Assembly: GCA_028455995.1 (NCBI GenBank)
Contig: JABELC010000009.1
Location: 1 to 64,000, forward strand
Length of the DNA stretch: 64,000 bases
DNA from: Scleromitrula shiraiana
Taxonomy: Eukaryota > Ascomycota > Leotiomycetes > Helotiales > Sclerotiniaceae
Reading direction: 5' to 3'
This document shows, piece by piece, positions 11,420-20,792 of the stretch (the first letter of the stretch is position 1; each line of letters opens with the position of its first letter). The notes under the pieces were generated by a model that searched no databases, was not told the origin of the DNA, and worked only from the letters and a program-made list of their open reading frames with translations. A program made the translations under genes and the position numbers.

Positions 11420-12610
11420 TTATGAAGGATAGGGCAAGCGAAGTTTTGGCCTCACTATTTCTTCATAGAAATTGTAGCAAAGACAAACCCACATCCACGG
11501 TTGAAGATGAGATGGCAAGATGTTACTTGGTTGCAGTGCGTAACCAGTGCCACTCCTCGTCGCTAGGTGGCTCAAATCGTAGTATAGAATATAAGAGGCT
11601 CCATTGGAATCTTTCTTTGTTTGACCGAACAGCCCATCTTTCGGATACGGGATTGCGTTCCACTCTTGCCCATACACGGGGTACCACGCCTTAATTTCAT
11701 TTCCTTGCGAAATCCAATACCCCTCGTGATCATCAGTGTAGCAATTTCCTGGACCAGGAGGGTGATTAACCTCTGGAACACCATATGTTTGATTTGTTGG
11801 GATATTTGTGCTTGCCGCAGGAGGTTGTTGTAGAGGCTGTTCTTGATGAGTGCGAGCGGAAGATAAATCCCCACCATATCCCGGAGCGCTTGGTAGATTG
11901 CTGTAATACTGGTCGTAATTTTGCGAAGCGGAAAATGAGCCCCAACCATATCCCGGGGCGCTTGGTGGATTGCTATATCCCGGGTCGTAATTTTGCGCAG
12001 CGGGAGGGGAACCATAAGTATCTATCGAAATGCTGTCGCTCGCGATAGGCCGGCTGTATTGTTGCGGAGCGGAAGCAGAAGAGGGATCACATAATGTTTG
12101 ATCATAATATAGTATTTGATCCTTCCCTTCTCCGGCGGTCAATGGACGGCGGGGCCCCAGAATATCGCCAAAGCGGGGTGGTTCGCCCTCAAACTGGTCT
12201 GTTTGCCAAAAGCCGTTTTCATTCCTGCCAGCTGATGGCTTCCTGAGCTTTGCAATCTCGGTTTCAAGTAGTCTAGGGAGAGTTACATTTGCAATTGTCT
12301 GCCGAATATAGTTTGGGAGGAATCTGGGTACGACTGGCGAAAGCCTGTCTCTCCAATTCACGGAACTCCTGATACCACGAAAATACTCCTCGAAATATTC
12401 TGCCTTGTACTCTCTTCTTAGATTGTGTAGATCACAATGGTAGGTCAGTTCAATCATGAAGCGAGATATCGATTTCCAGATGCGATAGGATACCTCAACA
12501 TGAATATTGGATGGAAGCATTTGTCTGACAAGAAAGGTAGCCACTTCAATGACCCTATCGGAGTATTGTGATGTCACATTTGCTGCTTGGGCTCTGGGTA
12601 GTCTTGACAT
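11420..12610 (-). CDS. Uncharacterised protein, tandem family copy 2
   Basis: A 396-residue single-exon protein with no recognised domain. Residues 1 to about 130 are predicted helical (VIEVATFLVRQM, IWKSISRFMIELTYHCDLHN, RFLPNYIRQTIANVTLPRLL). Residues about 170-280 are a low-complexity linker rich in Ser, Pro, Tyr, Gln and Gly with two 24-residue tandem repeats (SNPPSAPGYG and SNLPSAPGYG; DNA period 72 bp at about 11875 and 11947). The C-terminal region carries GYWISQGNEIKAWYPVYGQEW, YILYYDLSH and GTGYALQPSN and is shared with copies 1 and 3. No signal peptide or membrane segment is seen. The upstream DNA shares a strongly conserved block with copy 3. The frame is long and its flanks are conserved, so it is very probably a real gene; its function is unknown. 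Confidence 0.7.
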   Translation of the reverse strand: MSRLPRAQAANVTSQYSDRVIEVATFLVRQMLPSNIHVEVSYRIWKSISRFMIELTYHCDLHNLRREYKAEYFEEYFRGIRSSVNWRDRLSPVVPRFLPNYIRQTIANVTLPRLLETEIAKLRKPSAGRNENGFWQTDQFEGEPPRFGDILGPRRPLTAGEGKDQILYYDQTLCDPSSASAPQQYSRPIASDSISIDTYGSPPAAQNYDPGYSNPPSAPGYGWGSFSASQNYDQYYSNLPSAPGYGGDLSSARTHQEQPLQQPPAASTNIPTNQTYGVPEVNHPPGPGNCYTDDHEGYWISQGNEIKAWYPVYGQEWNAIPYPKDGLFGQTKKDSNGASYILYYDLSHLATRSGTGYALQPSNILPSHLQPWMWVCLCYNFYEEIVRPKLRLPYPS

Positions 12611-13344
12611 CGTGATTGATCTGGAACAATTTAAACTTTGTACTGGAAGGTAATAATGTATGCTGTGAATAATATTAAGTTGTGTACGAATGTAAAAGTA
12701 ATATATACTATTATGAAGAAGGAAAATAAAACAGTACCCAAGCAGGGAATCTCGAAGACTTTATGCACTTTCTGAGGGCCCAAATGAGCCTCCATGATGA
12801 CTATTAACGTATGAGTCTAAAGGTATTCCAGTGCAAATGAGTCAAACATAAATACATCTGAACTATCAAAATATGAGTCTAAAGATATTCCAATACAATT
12901 GGATCACAGCATCAATATATCTGGACTAAATCCAGCAAGAGTCTTTAAACAGTCATATATGTAGATAGAACGAATTTATGAAAAGTTAGATTCATAAAGT
13001 AAAACAACGTTGAAGTTATAAATTCTCAATATTATTTAATTCTATATTCAAAAAACATCAACTCTAATAAAAATCCAAAGCATAAAGCAAATACTAATTC
13101 TTAATTTCCAACATAATTTGAAATAACAAGTTTAAAACAATGTCCATACCAAATTCGGTCTAACCCAAATCCTATCCCAAAGAAAATATGAAATGTAATA
13201 AAAAGAAATAATTCCGCCGTCTTAAATCAATACCTCAACTATGATTGCTATACAACAATTATCTCCTTCATCGAGTCGACCAGACTAGAAACAGCGATCA
13301 CTTGAGATAGAGAGTTTAACAATAAGTTTTGATGTTCATTATTA
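12611..13344. other. Intergenic spacer between family copies 2 and 3
   Basis: About 730 bp, AT-rich. It contains the upstream block of copy 2 (12731-12811) and an A-rich part (13000-13200) similar to the spacer at 10500-10900. The words 'atgagtctaaa.gtattccagt' and 'atgagtctaaagatattccaat' at about 12811 and 12873 form a short internal direct repeat. Confidence 0.5.
12731..12811 (-). promoter_or_regulatory. Conserved upstream block of family copy 2
   Basis: About 80 bp that aligns with 14376-14455 and lies the same distance (about 120-125 bp) above the start codon. Shared words include 'ctttatgcacttt', 'agggcc' and 'gatgactattaacgta'. Its role as a promoter element is inferred; it could simply be residual duplication identity. 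Confidence 0.45.
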
Positions 13345-14250
13345 CTAGAGAAACGGTGAAATAACAGCAGTAGCCATTTTGGTGCTGAACCGAATAGTCA
13401 TGTCCGGTCTAGCACTGATTACGTCGGGGCAGATGTTTATTGGGTGTACGTAGTACCACCTCTCAGGCTCGTTTTTCGCGTCAGTCACAGTGACGATTTG
13501 GCATTTCGTCAAGTCGTAGAAGACCGGAATAATTTCATCATCGAATCCTTCCTGCTTGAATGTATAAGTTTGCCAGATGGTTGAGTTGAGTGGTCGTTGT
13601 ACGTTTTCTTCATCAAGAGACCAATTCGGATATTGAAAACTGCCTTCAGTTACCGAAAACCACATATCCCGATGTTTCTCATTAAAAATCCAATCTAGGC
13701 GGGAAGGAGGAGTCGGTGACCTCGGTGGCTCTGCAATAGCCTGAGAGGAACCATAAGCATCTTCCCGAGCGCTTGTTGAATAGCTCGAAGCGCCTTGTGG
13801 ATCGCGGGGCTCTGCACTGGTTCCAGCGACAACGGCTTGACGCTCGTATTTTGATTGCTTAAAACCGTTTATGTCTTGGGATCGACGCGGATGTCTGCGG
13901 AGTTGATCAGTTACAGCCTGAAGATCCCTCGAAGTAGCTTCTTCAGGAAGAAGACGAAGTGCCTCCTTGATATATTCTTCGAGCCATCCGGGTATGCATG
14001 GCGTTTCAATACGAGGATCTTTGTTCCTTTGAAGTCTATGTGCTTCAATTGACATTATAGTACTGTCGTAGGCTTTGGATGAATTTTCATAATCAATATG
14101 GAACCTTAATTCTCCCAAAAAATTTAGTATCGCCTGCCAGGAGTTGGTGTGTAGAAGCCTGAAGGAGTTCAACTTAAGTCTAGCAACCGCATAGGCCATC
14201 ACATCGATGGCTCTCCCGGACATTGGATCTCTAGTTTTAAATGAAGCCAT
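13345..14250 (-). CDS. Uncharacterised protein, tandem family copy 3
   Basis: A 301-residue single-exon frame of unknown function with the same three-part layout as copy 2. It has a helical N-terminal region (AIDVMAYAVARLKLNSFRLL, SWQAILNFLGELRFHIDYEN, IPGWLEEYIKEALRLL), a polar disordered linker (about 115-185, Ser/Pro/Glu/Arg-rich), and a C-terminal region with DMWFSVTEGSFQYPNWSL, IIPVFYDLTK and RWYYVHPINICPDV. Aromatic residues and the Y-D-L tripeptide are the clearest shared points with copies 1 and 2. No signal peptide is seen. The upstream block at 14376-14455 is shared with copy 2. The gene is most likely real and lineage-specific. Confidence 0.68.
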   Translation of the reverse strand: MASFKTRDPMSGRAIDVMAYAVARLKLNSFRLLHTNSWQAILNFLGELRFHIDYENSSKAYDSTIMSIEAHRLQRNKDPRIETPCIPGWLEEYIKEALRLLPEEATSRDLQAVTDQLRRHPRRSQDINGFKQSKYERQAVVAGTSAEPRDPQGASSYSTSAREDAYGSSQAIAEPPRSPTPPSRLDWIFNEKHRDMWFSVTEGSFQYPNWSLDEENVQRPLNSTIWQTYTFKQEGFDDEIIPVFYDLTKCQIVTVTDAKNEPERWYYVHPINICPDVISARPDMTIRFSTKMATAVISPFL

Positions 14251-14375
14251 ATTGGATGGTTGATCTCAAAAGATTTGGGGTTTAAATTGGAAAGGTAAAG
14301 ATGTGAAAGATGTTAAGCTGAATGAAATACACGAATGTAAATGGAATAGATAATGTTGTGAAGAAGAAGAAGAAA

Positions 14376-14455
14376 CGATATCCAAGTAGGAAATCGAGGA
14401 ACCTTTATGCACTTTTTAAGGGCCAGTATTACTTCCCGCGATGACTATTAACGTA
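14376..14455 (-). promoter_or_regulatory. Conserved upstream block of family copy 3
   Basis: Homologous to 12731-12811: 'atccaagtaggaaatcgagg', 'ctttatgcacttt', 'aagggcc' and 'gatgactattaacgta' are kept in order at the same distance from the ATG. The conservation exceeds that of the surrounding spacer, which suggests a regulatory or leader function. Confidence 0.45.
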
Positions 14456-15850
14456 CGATTTTAAGAGTCTTGGGCTATAAATCTATGACTGTGTCCATTT
14501 ATCTGAATTAAATCACGCAAGACCTCATGACTATTGATGTATATAGATGAAATAGACGTGTGAACAACCAATATGAAAGCCAAGATATAAGACTTAAGGA
14601 GAATCCTCTTATCTCTGACTCCATAATGAGTACTTTTGACAAGTTATGACACTCATTATGGTGCCATTCGAGTATGAAAAAGTGAATGTATTAATATATT
14701 TGAACAGAATCATACGAGAATAGGTGAAGAGTCATAAAATCAACGCAAATAAACGTGTGAATAACCAACTGGAAAGTTAAGATATGATTTTTGGATGTAG
14801 AAGACTGATCTTTATGTGAATCTACTTGATTTCAATGTTGATGGGTTGACTTCAATACGGGAACTTGTATTCCGAGGACACTCTTAATGAATGTTATGGA
14901 AAAGCTTGGTGATTCATGCTATGATATGCTCCATATGATCCTTTGATAGACTCGTTGTATCTAATAATCTAATGCGGTAACTTCATCATCATAGTTAACT
15001 ATGACTTTCCCTGTGCTTGAACGAGAAATTAAATGATTAATCGAACCATCCACAACGACGACAGGTGGAAGCCAACTTTGGCATTAAGCACACTCGTAAA
15101 TTTCTGTTCCTTTTCCTTTTCCATTACCAGTATGTATACAGTCATAATGAACAATGTTCTTCACAAATCTCGTTGAGGGATGAGATTGACTGTATTTGGA
15201 TGGGCCAAGACTTTTGCGACTTGCTGTTAGACATCGTAACCTCTTCGCACATAATTGGGGTTTTGGGGCTCTCATGGCATACATACAGACACTCTCCAAT
15301 GAAGTTCTCTAGACCAATATCCGGAATAAGAAAAGTCACAAAGAAACCCAAACCTATCCTCAAATTCAACGGCTCCTGACATCAAAAGTTACTACAAAGT
15401 ATGGAAAAGTACGTTGAATCTTAATGACTGCTTTCAAGTGAGATATTGAGAGGGAAATCGAGGCTGTGAACAACTTGCACTTGCAAGAGTAAGATCAAAG
15501 ACGTGGTCAGTTTCTCAAATGGTGAATCAAACAAATCGTGCCATTACTGATAGCCTCGTACTTTCTTCGTTCTCTTGAAGATAGTGCTTTCCTACAGGAA
15601 CATAGATGATATCTCGCATATACAATTTCTCTTTTCCTTTAAAGTACACGATAAATCTTCACCATCAATGTTGATTGTATGAATATGAGGTTCTTGAAAG
15701 AGCATGGAAATCTTATGCCGGAGAGAAATGCAAAAGATTATCATTTAAACAGCCTCGAGTCAATACAATCAATACGGTATTCCGTTAGCATCAGTATAAT
15801 CTACACAATCAACGCAAACTACGCATTATCTATCAATGATGGCGTCGTAT

Positions 15851-16077
15851 ATGGTTGGTCCAAATACTCCTGTTCTCCTGCCGTTAATATCGAGCTGACA
15901 TGGTGCAGACTTCAACCCCTTAGTTCGATATATACTCGCCTTAAACTACGCAGCATCCACCGGTAAGATCATTGCGAGTATGGTTGTCCACGATACTCTT
16001 GTTACTCCTACCGTTGATCCTGATGCTGACGTGCTGTAGACTTAAACCACTTAGTTCGATCAATAGTCGCTTTCCCT
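15851..16077. repeat. Diverged tandem duplication, period about 128 bp
   Basis: The segment starting 'atggttggtccaaatact' at 15851 recurs as 'atggttgtccacgatact' at 15980. It is followed in both copies by 'cctaccgtt'-like, 'gcagactt'/'gtagactt' and 'ttagttcgat' words. It lies in non-coding DNA; its origin is unknown. Confidence 0.6.
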
Positions 16078-16687
16078 TGGCGTCTTTGGGGATGGAAAAC
16101 AAGTCAATGCTTCTTGTTAGAACATACATACCATACTGCTTCGACGATATAAAATGAGTTCGCAGGGAGAAGGATAAGGAAGAGAACGATGGAAGGCTGG
16201 AGGACGGTGAAAATTATCTCCGTCGAGGTGTTGAATTTCTGAATATCTATATTTGACATATGCATGGATAATCATATAATCAATTGACAGAAAGCGGATT
16301 TGAATATCTATGGTCCAGATACATATTAAAGAATAAATCATCTCGCTCTCCGCCCATAAGCACTTAATAACAGTTCGCGATATGGAATCAATTGAGTATG
16401 AATATTATAATAATAGAAGTATGGGCTAGAGTTCAGTTAATCTTCCTCAAATATCTGCAAATTCATACAGCTCACTATGAAATTTACAACAACATCGATT
16501 GATATTCCTCACAAAAACCATTACCTAATCACACCCATTAACCAACCAATCACATGCTCTCTCCCTTCCATCCATCTCACCCCACCAACCCACTTCTCCC
16601 ACCAATTGTCACGAAATTTTTAATTCTCTTTCATAAGGCAAAATACTCCCCGCCCTTCCATCTAATTCAGCGAAGTTTGCTCAATTA

Positions 16688-16799
16688 GTCTTCGTGGCTC
16701 AGTTGGTTAGAGCGTTGGTCTCATACTCAGTATGAGGTAGTTGTTAACAATTACTTTGATCCAATCCAAAGGTCGTGAGTTCGAGTCTCACCGAGGACA
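16688..16799 (+). tRNA. tRNA-Met (elongator, anticodon CAT) with 38-nt intron
   Basis: The acceptor stem GTCTTCG pairs with CGAGGAC in seven pairs including one T-G, followed by discriminator A at 16799. The D arm is GCTC..GAGC, the anticodon stem is TTGGT/TCCAA with the U-U 31-39 mismatch common in eukaryotic elongator tRNA-Met, the loop is CTCATA+A with anticodon CAT at 16722-16724, and the T arm is GTGAG-TTCGAGT-CTCAC. The intron (16726-16763) lies in the canonical 37/38 position, leaving a 74-nt mature tRNA. The intron's GTATGAG pairs perfectly with the anticodon-loop CTCATAC. Internal A and B boxes are present. Confidence 0.95.
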
Positions 16800-16810
16800 T
16801 TTAATTTTGA

Positions 16811-16816
16811 TTTTTT
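16811..16816 (+). terminator. RNA polymerase III terminator of the tRNA gene
   Basis: A run of six T residues 11 nt after the discriminator base, the normal Pol III stop signal. Confidence 0.75.
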
Positions 16817-18032
16817 ACTTGTTTGGTGGTTTGGGGTTTGAGAGGAGGTGATTTTGTTTTGGGAGGGAGGGAGGTAGGTAGGGAGGGAGGACGCAAGGGA
16901 GAGGGAGTGGTTCTTTGTGGTGGGTTTATTAATTATGTGTGTGGTGATGGGTGGTGAATTATTAGTGGGAGAGGGAAGGAACATTTATTAGAAAGTCCCC
17001 TTCGTTTTAGCTATTATCTTTTATTCCACCCGCACCCGACGACATCAATATTGATTTTCAAGTTTTATTTCATATGCAAAAGTTATTCTATTCAATGTAT
17101 TGGACAATTTCAACTTTTCTCTTTATGGTGATTATATGCTGTTGAATTACAAACAATTTTCCAAAATAAAAATACGATGTTGACGTATTTTTGGTATTTT
17201 TGTTCACTGCCGAGATTGCCCGCTGTATCTCAAAGGATGGGGGAAGAAACAAAATGCTTATTTCTTAACCTTAACGTGAGTTGTTATTAATCTACTGCTC
17301 GGGATTCTTTACTATCCATCATCATGCCGCCCCCCCCTTTCCTCGATATTCAATCAATCTAGAATTTGTACCCGTACCCGTACCCGTATGATATGATATG
17401 ATATGATCGACATAGCACGTTTACGATTGAAAGATCAAACTACACAGCCACCTACCCACCCATCATTCATTCATTCATTCATATCACGAGTCAAACATTT
17501 CTCTTCTCTGTAGAAAGTAGTACTATAGCAATACGCAGGAACAACTTATTACTTTTATCATTCGTGCTCGTTCTACGACAGTGCAGCAGAGTACGTAAGT
17601 ATGAAGAGAAGCCACCATATCTAGATATTTGATCGCGATATACAATAAAATACACTATAGAATTCAAGCAAGGAAATGCCAACTTACGTCTTGCAAAAAA
17701 GTCGATCTAGAATTCTCATCCGTTTTCTGGTGAGTGCGGTGGGGTGTGTGGAGTGGAGCACAACTGTGGAGTACGAGTATAGTGTAAACTTTCCTCATAT
17801 AAATGAATCCCATCAATAATAATAAGTAATAAGTAATAATAATAATAATCGAATGGTGTAAATAGATCTTATCTTAGATGCAGTTGAAAAAAGTCAAATC
17901 GAGGAAACGGACGGCACGTAAATTTATAATGAGGGGCTGCATACAGTATTCGGAATTGGGAGGATTTGGGAATATCCATCTATGGGTTTGTTGAAATTTC
18001 TAGATTCTGTACGGATGGATGGATATATATAG

Positions 18033-18080
18033 TATGGTATGGTATGGTATGGTATGGTATGGTATGGTATGGTATGGTAT
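18033..18080. repeat. (GGTAT)n microsatellite
   Basis: About nine perfect pentamer units in the middle of the gene-free region. Confidence 0.95.
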
Positions 18081-18200
18081 CTGTCTATAAATATGTTAGG
18101 TTTCAGATGTCGATGTTGCGATCAGATGAGATGAATTAATAGTATGATCAGCATGATCAGCGAGCGCTTCACTCTTTAATGTTCGATATCCGTTTGATCA

Positions 18201-18254
18201 ATCGTATCGTATCGTATCGTATCGTATCGTATCGTATCGTATCGTATCGTATCA
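18201..18254. repeat. (ATCGT)n microsatellite
   Basis: About ten perfect pentamers, 120 bp beyond the GGTAT array and one base different from it in unit sequence. Confidence 0.95.
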
Positions 18255-19561
18255 TACTGCGCCTCCTAACATCTAACATCTAGCATATAACATCTAACAT
18301 CTATCTTATGACCTTACTTCTTATACATCCCTATAGCTTACCGCGTAACGCTCTTATGGTGACGGCGGACCGGTTTGAGACCTTTTGTCTATGCATTGCC
18401 GTGATATGTTGTGGTTACTTGACTTGGGATCGGAGGTTTATGTCTAAAGGTAGTTGTACGAGCTTTGGAAGGAGTTCTATTATGTTGAGAGGGCTCGAGT
18501 TGGGATTGGAATGGAATAGGAATGGAATAGGAATAGGAGTAGGAATAGGAATAGGAATTACGAGTATCGTGGACACGGATTCGTATTCAGATGGGATGTT
18601 CTATTTATGTACGCGGATTTTATTTATTGGTAGGCTCAGTAGGATGCTCAAGAGATTTCTTTAGTGGTTATACGGTCAGTATAGTATAAGTAGTTGTTGT
18701 GCTAAATATTTTGACATGTTTAGGGAGGGACGATCAGGGGTTCTAGACTGATGTTAAAGCCAGAGGAGGTTTGAAAATTGGTGTATGAATTGAGTTCTAT
18801 TGGCTTTGATTGAAACTCGAATGGGAAATATATTTATTATTACTCTCGTGTTCAATCCAATCCTCTCATTCTCAATATTATCATCTCCACGAGCTGTAGT
18901 TATTTGTCCATTCATTGACAAAAGAATAAATATAATTGAGAAATGTCTTTATTGGATTAAATATTAAATTAAATATTTTCAATACAAAATTAATTAAAAA
19001 TTAAAATTATATACCTATTTCTTCCTAGACATATGTTGAGGATCTCCATTTTTGGATCATGATGGTATGCCGATGACCGACGACGACGTTATCATGCCAC
19101 ACATGAAAGTATCAATTCATCCCAACGAAACGAAATATTTTTTCCTGGATTGATGGATCTTAGGGAAAACTTGATCGTTATTGATTGAATTGACCCAAGA
19201 ACCAGATACCAGCACACCAAGAAGTTTGTTCTAACCATAATGATGTTAAAATCCTACCGTACAGACTGTACAGTACAGTAGTTAGGATTCCCACACGGAC
19301 ATTTATCCATTAATCCATCCATCAATCCATCCATCGTCTAAATTCAACCTTCTAGAAAAGGGGAAACCTGGCACTTACTCTAGTGACTAGAAAAGGTGCC
19401 ACCACTAATAAATTAAATACTCCGGGATAATACTTACATATAGTAACAATTTACCGGGTTACATACCATACATCCCATACATCCCATACTTTGCATATCT
19501 AGGTACTCTAAAGGTACTCTAATGCCACTCTAAAGCTATCATTTACTCTACTCTAGGTACA

Positions 19562-19712
19562 GTGTAGATAGTAGTGCAGATAGTAGTGCAGATAGTAGTG
19601 CAGATAGTGCAGATAGTGCAGATAGCAGTGCAGATAGTGCAGATAGTGCAGATAGTAGTGCAGATAGTGCAGATAGCAGTGCAGATAGTGCAGATAGTAG
19701 TGCAGACAGTAG
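19562..19712. repeat. Minisatellite of GCAGATAGT units
   Basis: Alternating 9-bp 'gcagatagt' and 12-bp 'gcagatagtagt' (or 'agcagt') units fill 150 bp. All unit lengths are multiples of three and lack stops, so both strands stay open here without being coding. Confidence 0.9.
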
Positions 19713-20040
19713 TAGTTAATGCTTTAGTTAGTGATAGTAACATTGCATATTGCATATTGCATATTGCATATTTCTCCATTCATCTCCATTTTGTTTGCTT
19801 TCCCACTCTTCTGGACGAGTCGATTTTTGGAGAGAGTGTTATCCTAGTGCCTCGACTTTGAGGGTGTTTTGTTTGATAATGAATGGGTTTATATAAGGGG
19901 AATGAAAGAGAAGAAGGGATGAAGTGAATAGTACTTCTTTCGTAGGAGAAGAGAGAAATAAGAAGACAAATACGTAGTAAGGGTTGATTCATTTATTTAT
20001 CAGTGCCACCAAAACTCAAAACAGGCCCGGGGTTCATTAT

Positions 20041-20115
20041 CTTCTCCTTATCCCTCCTTATCCCTCCATTGCCCTCCATTGCCCTCCTTATCCCTCCTTT
20101 GCCCTCCTTTGCCCT
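20041..20115. repeat. Pyrimidine-rich 10-bp repeat (CCTTATCCCT / CCTTTGCCCT)
   Basis: Seven to eight imperfect decamers of the forms 'ccttatccct', 'ccattgccct' and 'cctttgccct' in tandem. Confidence 0.85.
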
Positions 20116-20704
20116 AGACAAGTTCAATTATTAATAAATCTTCATAGTAAGAATATTTATTATTATTTATTATTTATTATTTATTATTTTGAAACTGGAG
20201 CAATGGAAAGTTATCTCTACTACTAGTAATAAGAATAAGAATAATAAGGACATACTTGCTTCAACTCTTTACCTAACTTTCTAATAAATCTACTACTGGT
20301 AGTAATCTAATTTCCTAATTTGGTTTCATTGAATTGAATATTCGAGATTATATCATACTTTTTACTATCAAACAACCAAATAATCAAAAAAAATAAAAAA
20401 AAATAAAAAAAATAAAAAATTAATAATTGACTTTACTTGAAAGGAAAGGGATTCCTTTTTTTTGTTAATCGTCTTTGTTATCAAATTAATCCGATTGTTT
20501 CGTCAATAAATAAATATAACAAATCCAATTATTCAACAATTGTCCATTCAATTCGAGAATTTCTAATTGATTCGAGAGTGAGGGAGAATTAACTGTACAG
20601 AAATTATAAGTCATCTGCCATTGTTGACTTCCAGAGTCATTTCAACAAGAGTCAATTCGAAGGAACTTCTTATTCAGTTGGGATTTGAATACATTTCTCA
20701 AGTT

Positions 20705-20750
<46 letters not shown>

Positions 20751-20751
20751 A
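20705..20751 (+). repeat. (CAA)n in the 5' leader of the BAR gene
   Basis: About 15 CAA triplets end 42 bp before the start codon at 20793, so they probably lie in the mRNA leader. Unstructured CAA leaders are good translation leaders; that role is inferred. Confidence 0.85.
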
Positions 20752-20792
20752 CCTAGGATTTACAACCTCACTCAGATAAACAATCAGTCAAA

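Larger units (their letters stand above)
14251..16687. other. Gene-free spacer upstream of the tandem family
   Basis: About 2.4 kb of AT-rich DNA. It holds the upstream block of copy 3 (14376-14455) and a diverged tandem duplication at 15851-16077. Frames at 15065-15379 on both strands show no protein-like pattern. No further family copy is recognisable. Confidence 0.5.
16817..20792. other. Repeat-rich gene-free region
   Basis: Nearly 4 kb without a credible gene. It has a G-rich stretch at 16824-16900, many microsatellites (listed separately), a 'ggaata' series at about 18507-18558, 'taacatctaacatc' repeats at 18268-18300, 'gcatatt' repeats at 19745-19770 and 'ttattat' at 20157-20188. Frames at 17491-17682 and 18308-18664 are composed of repeats or lack protein-like patterns. 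The right end holds the 5' leader of the BAR gene. Confidence 0.55.

Noticed and set aside
15065..15379. 104-codon plus-strand frame
   Set aside because: No protein-like pattern, comparable frames on the opposite strand, and no conserved flanks.
18308..18664. 118-codon plus-strand frame
   Set aside because: Its second half is a translated GGAATA microsatellite; the first half shows no family features.
16817..20700. CRISPR-like array suspected from many repeats
   Set aside because: All are simple tandem microsatellites without unique spacers, in a eukaryotic genome.
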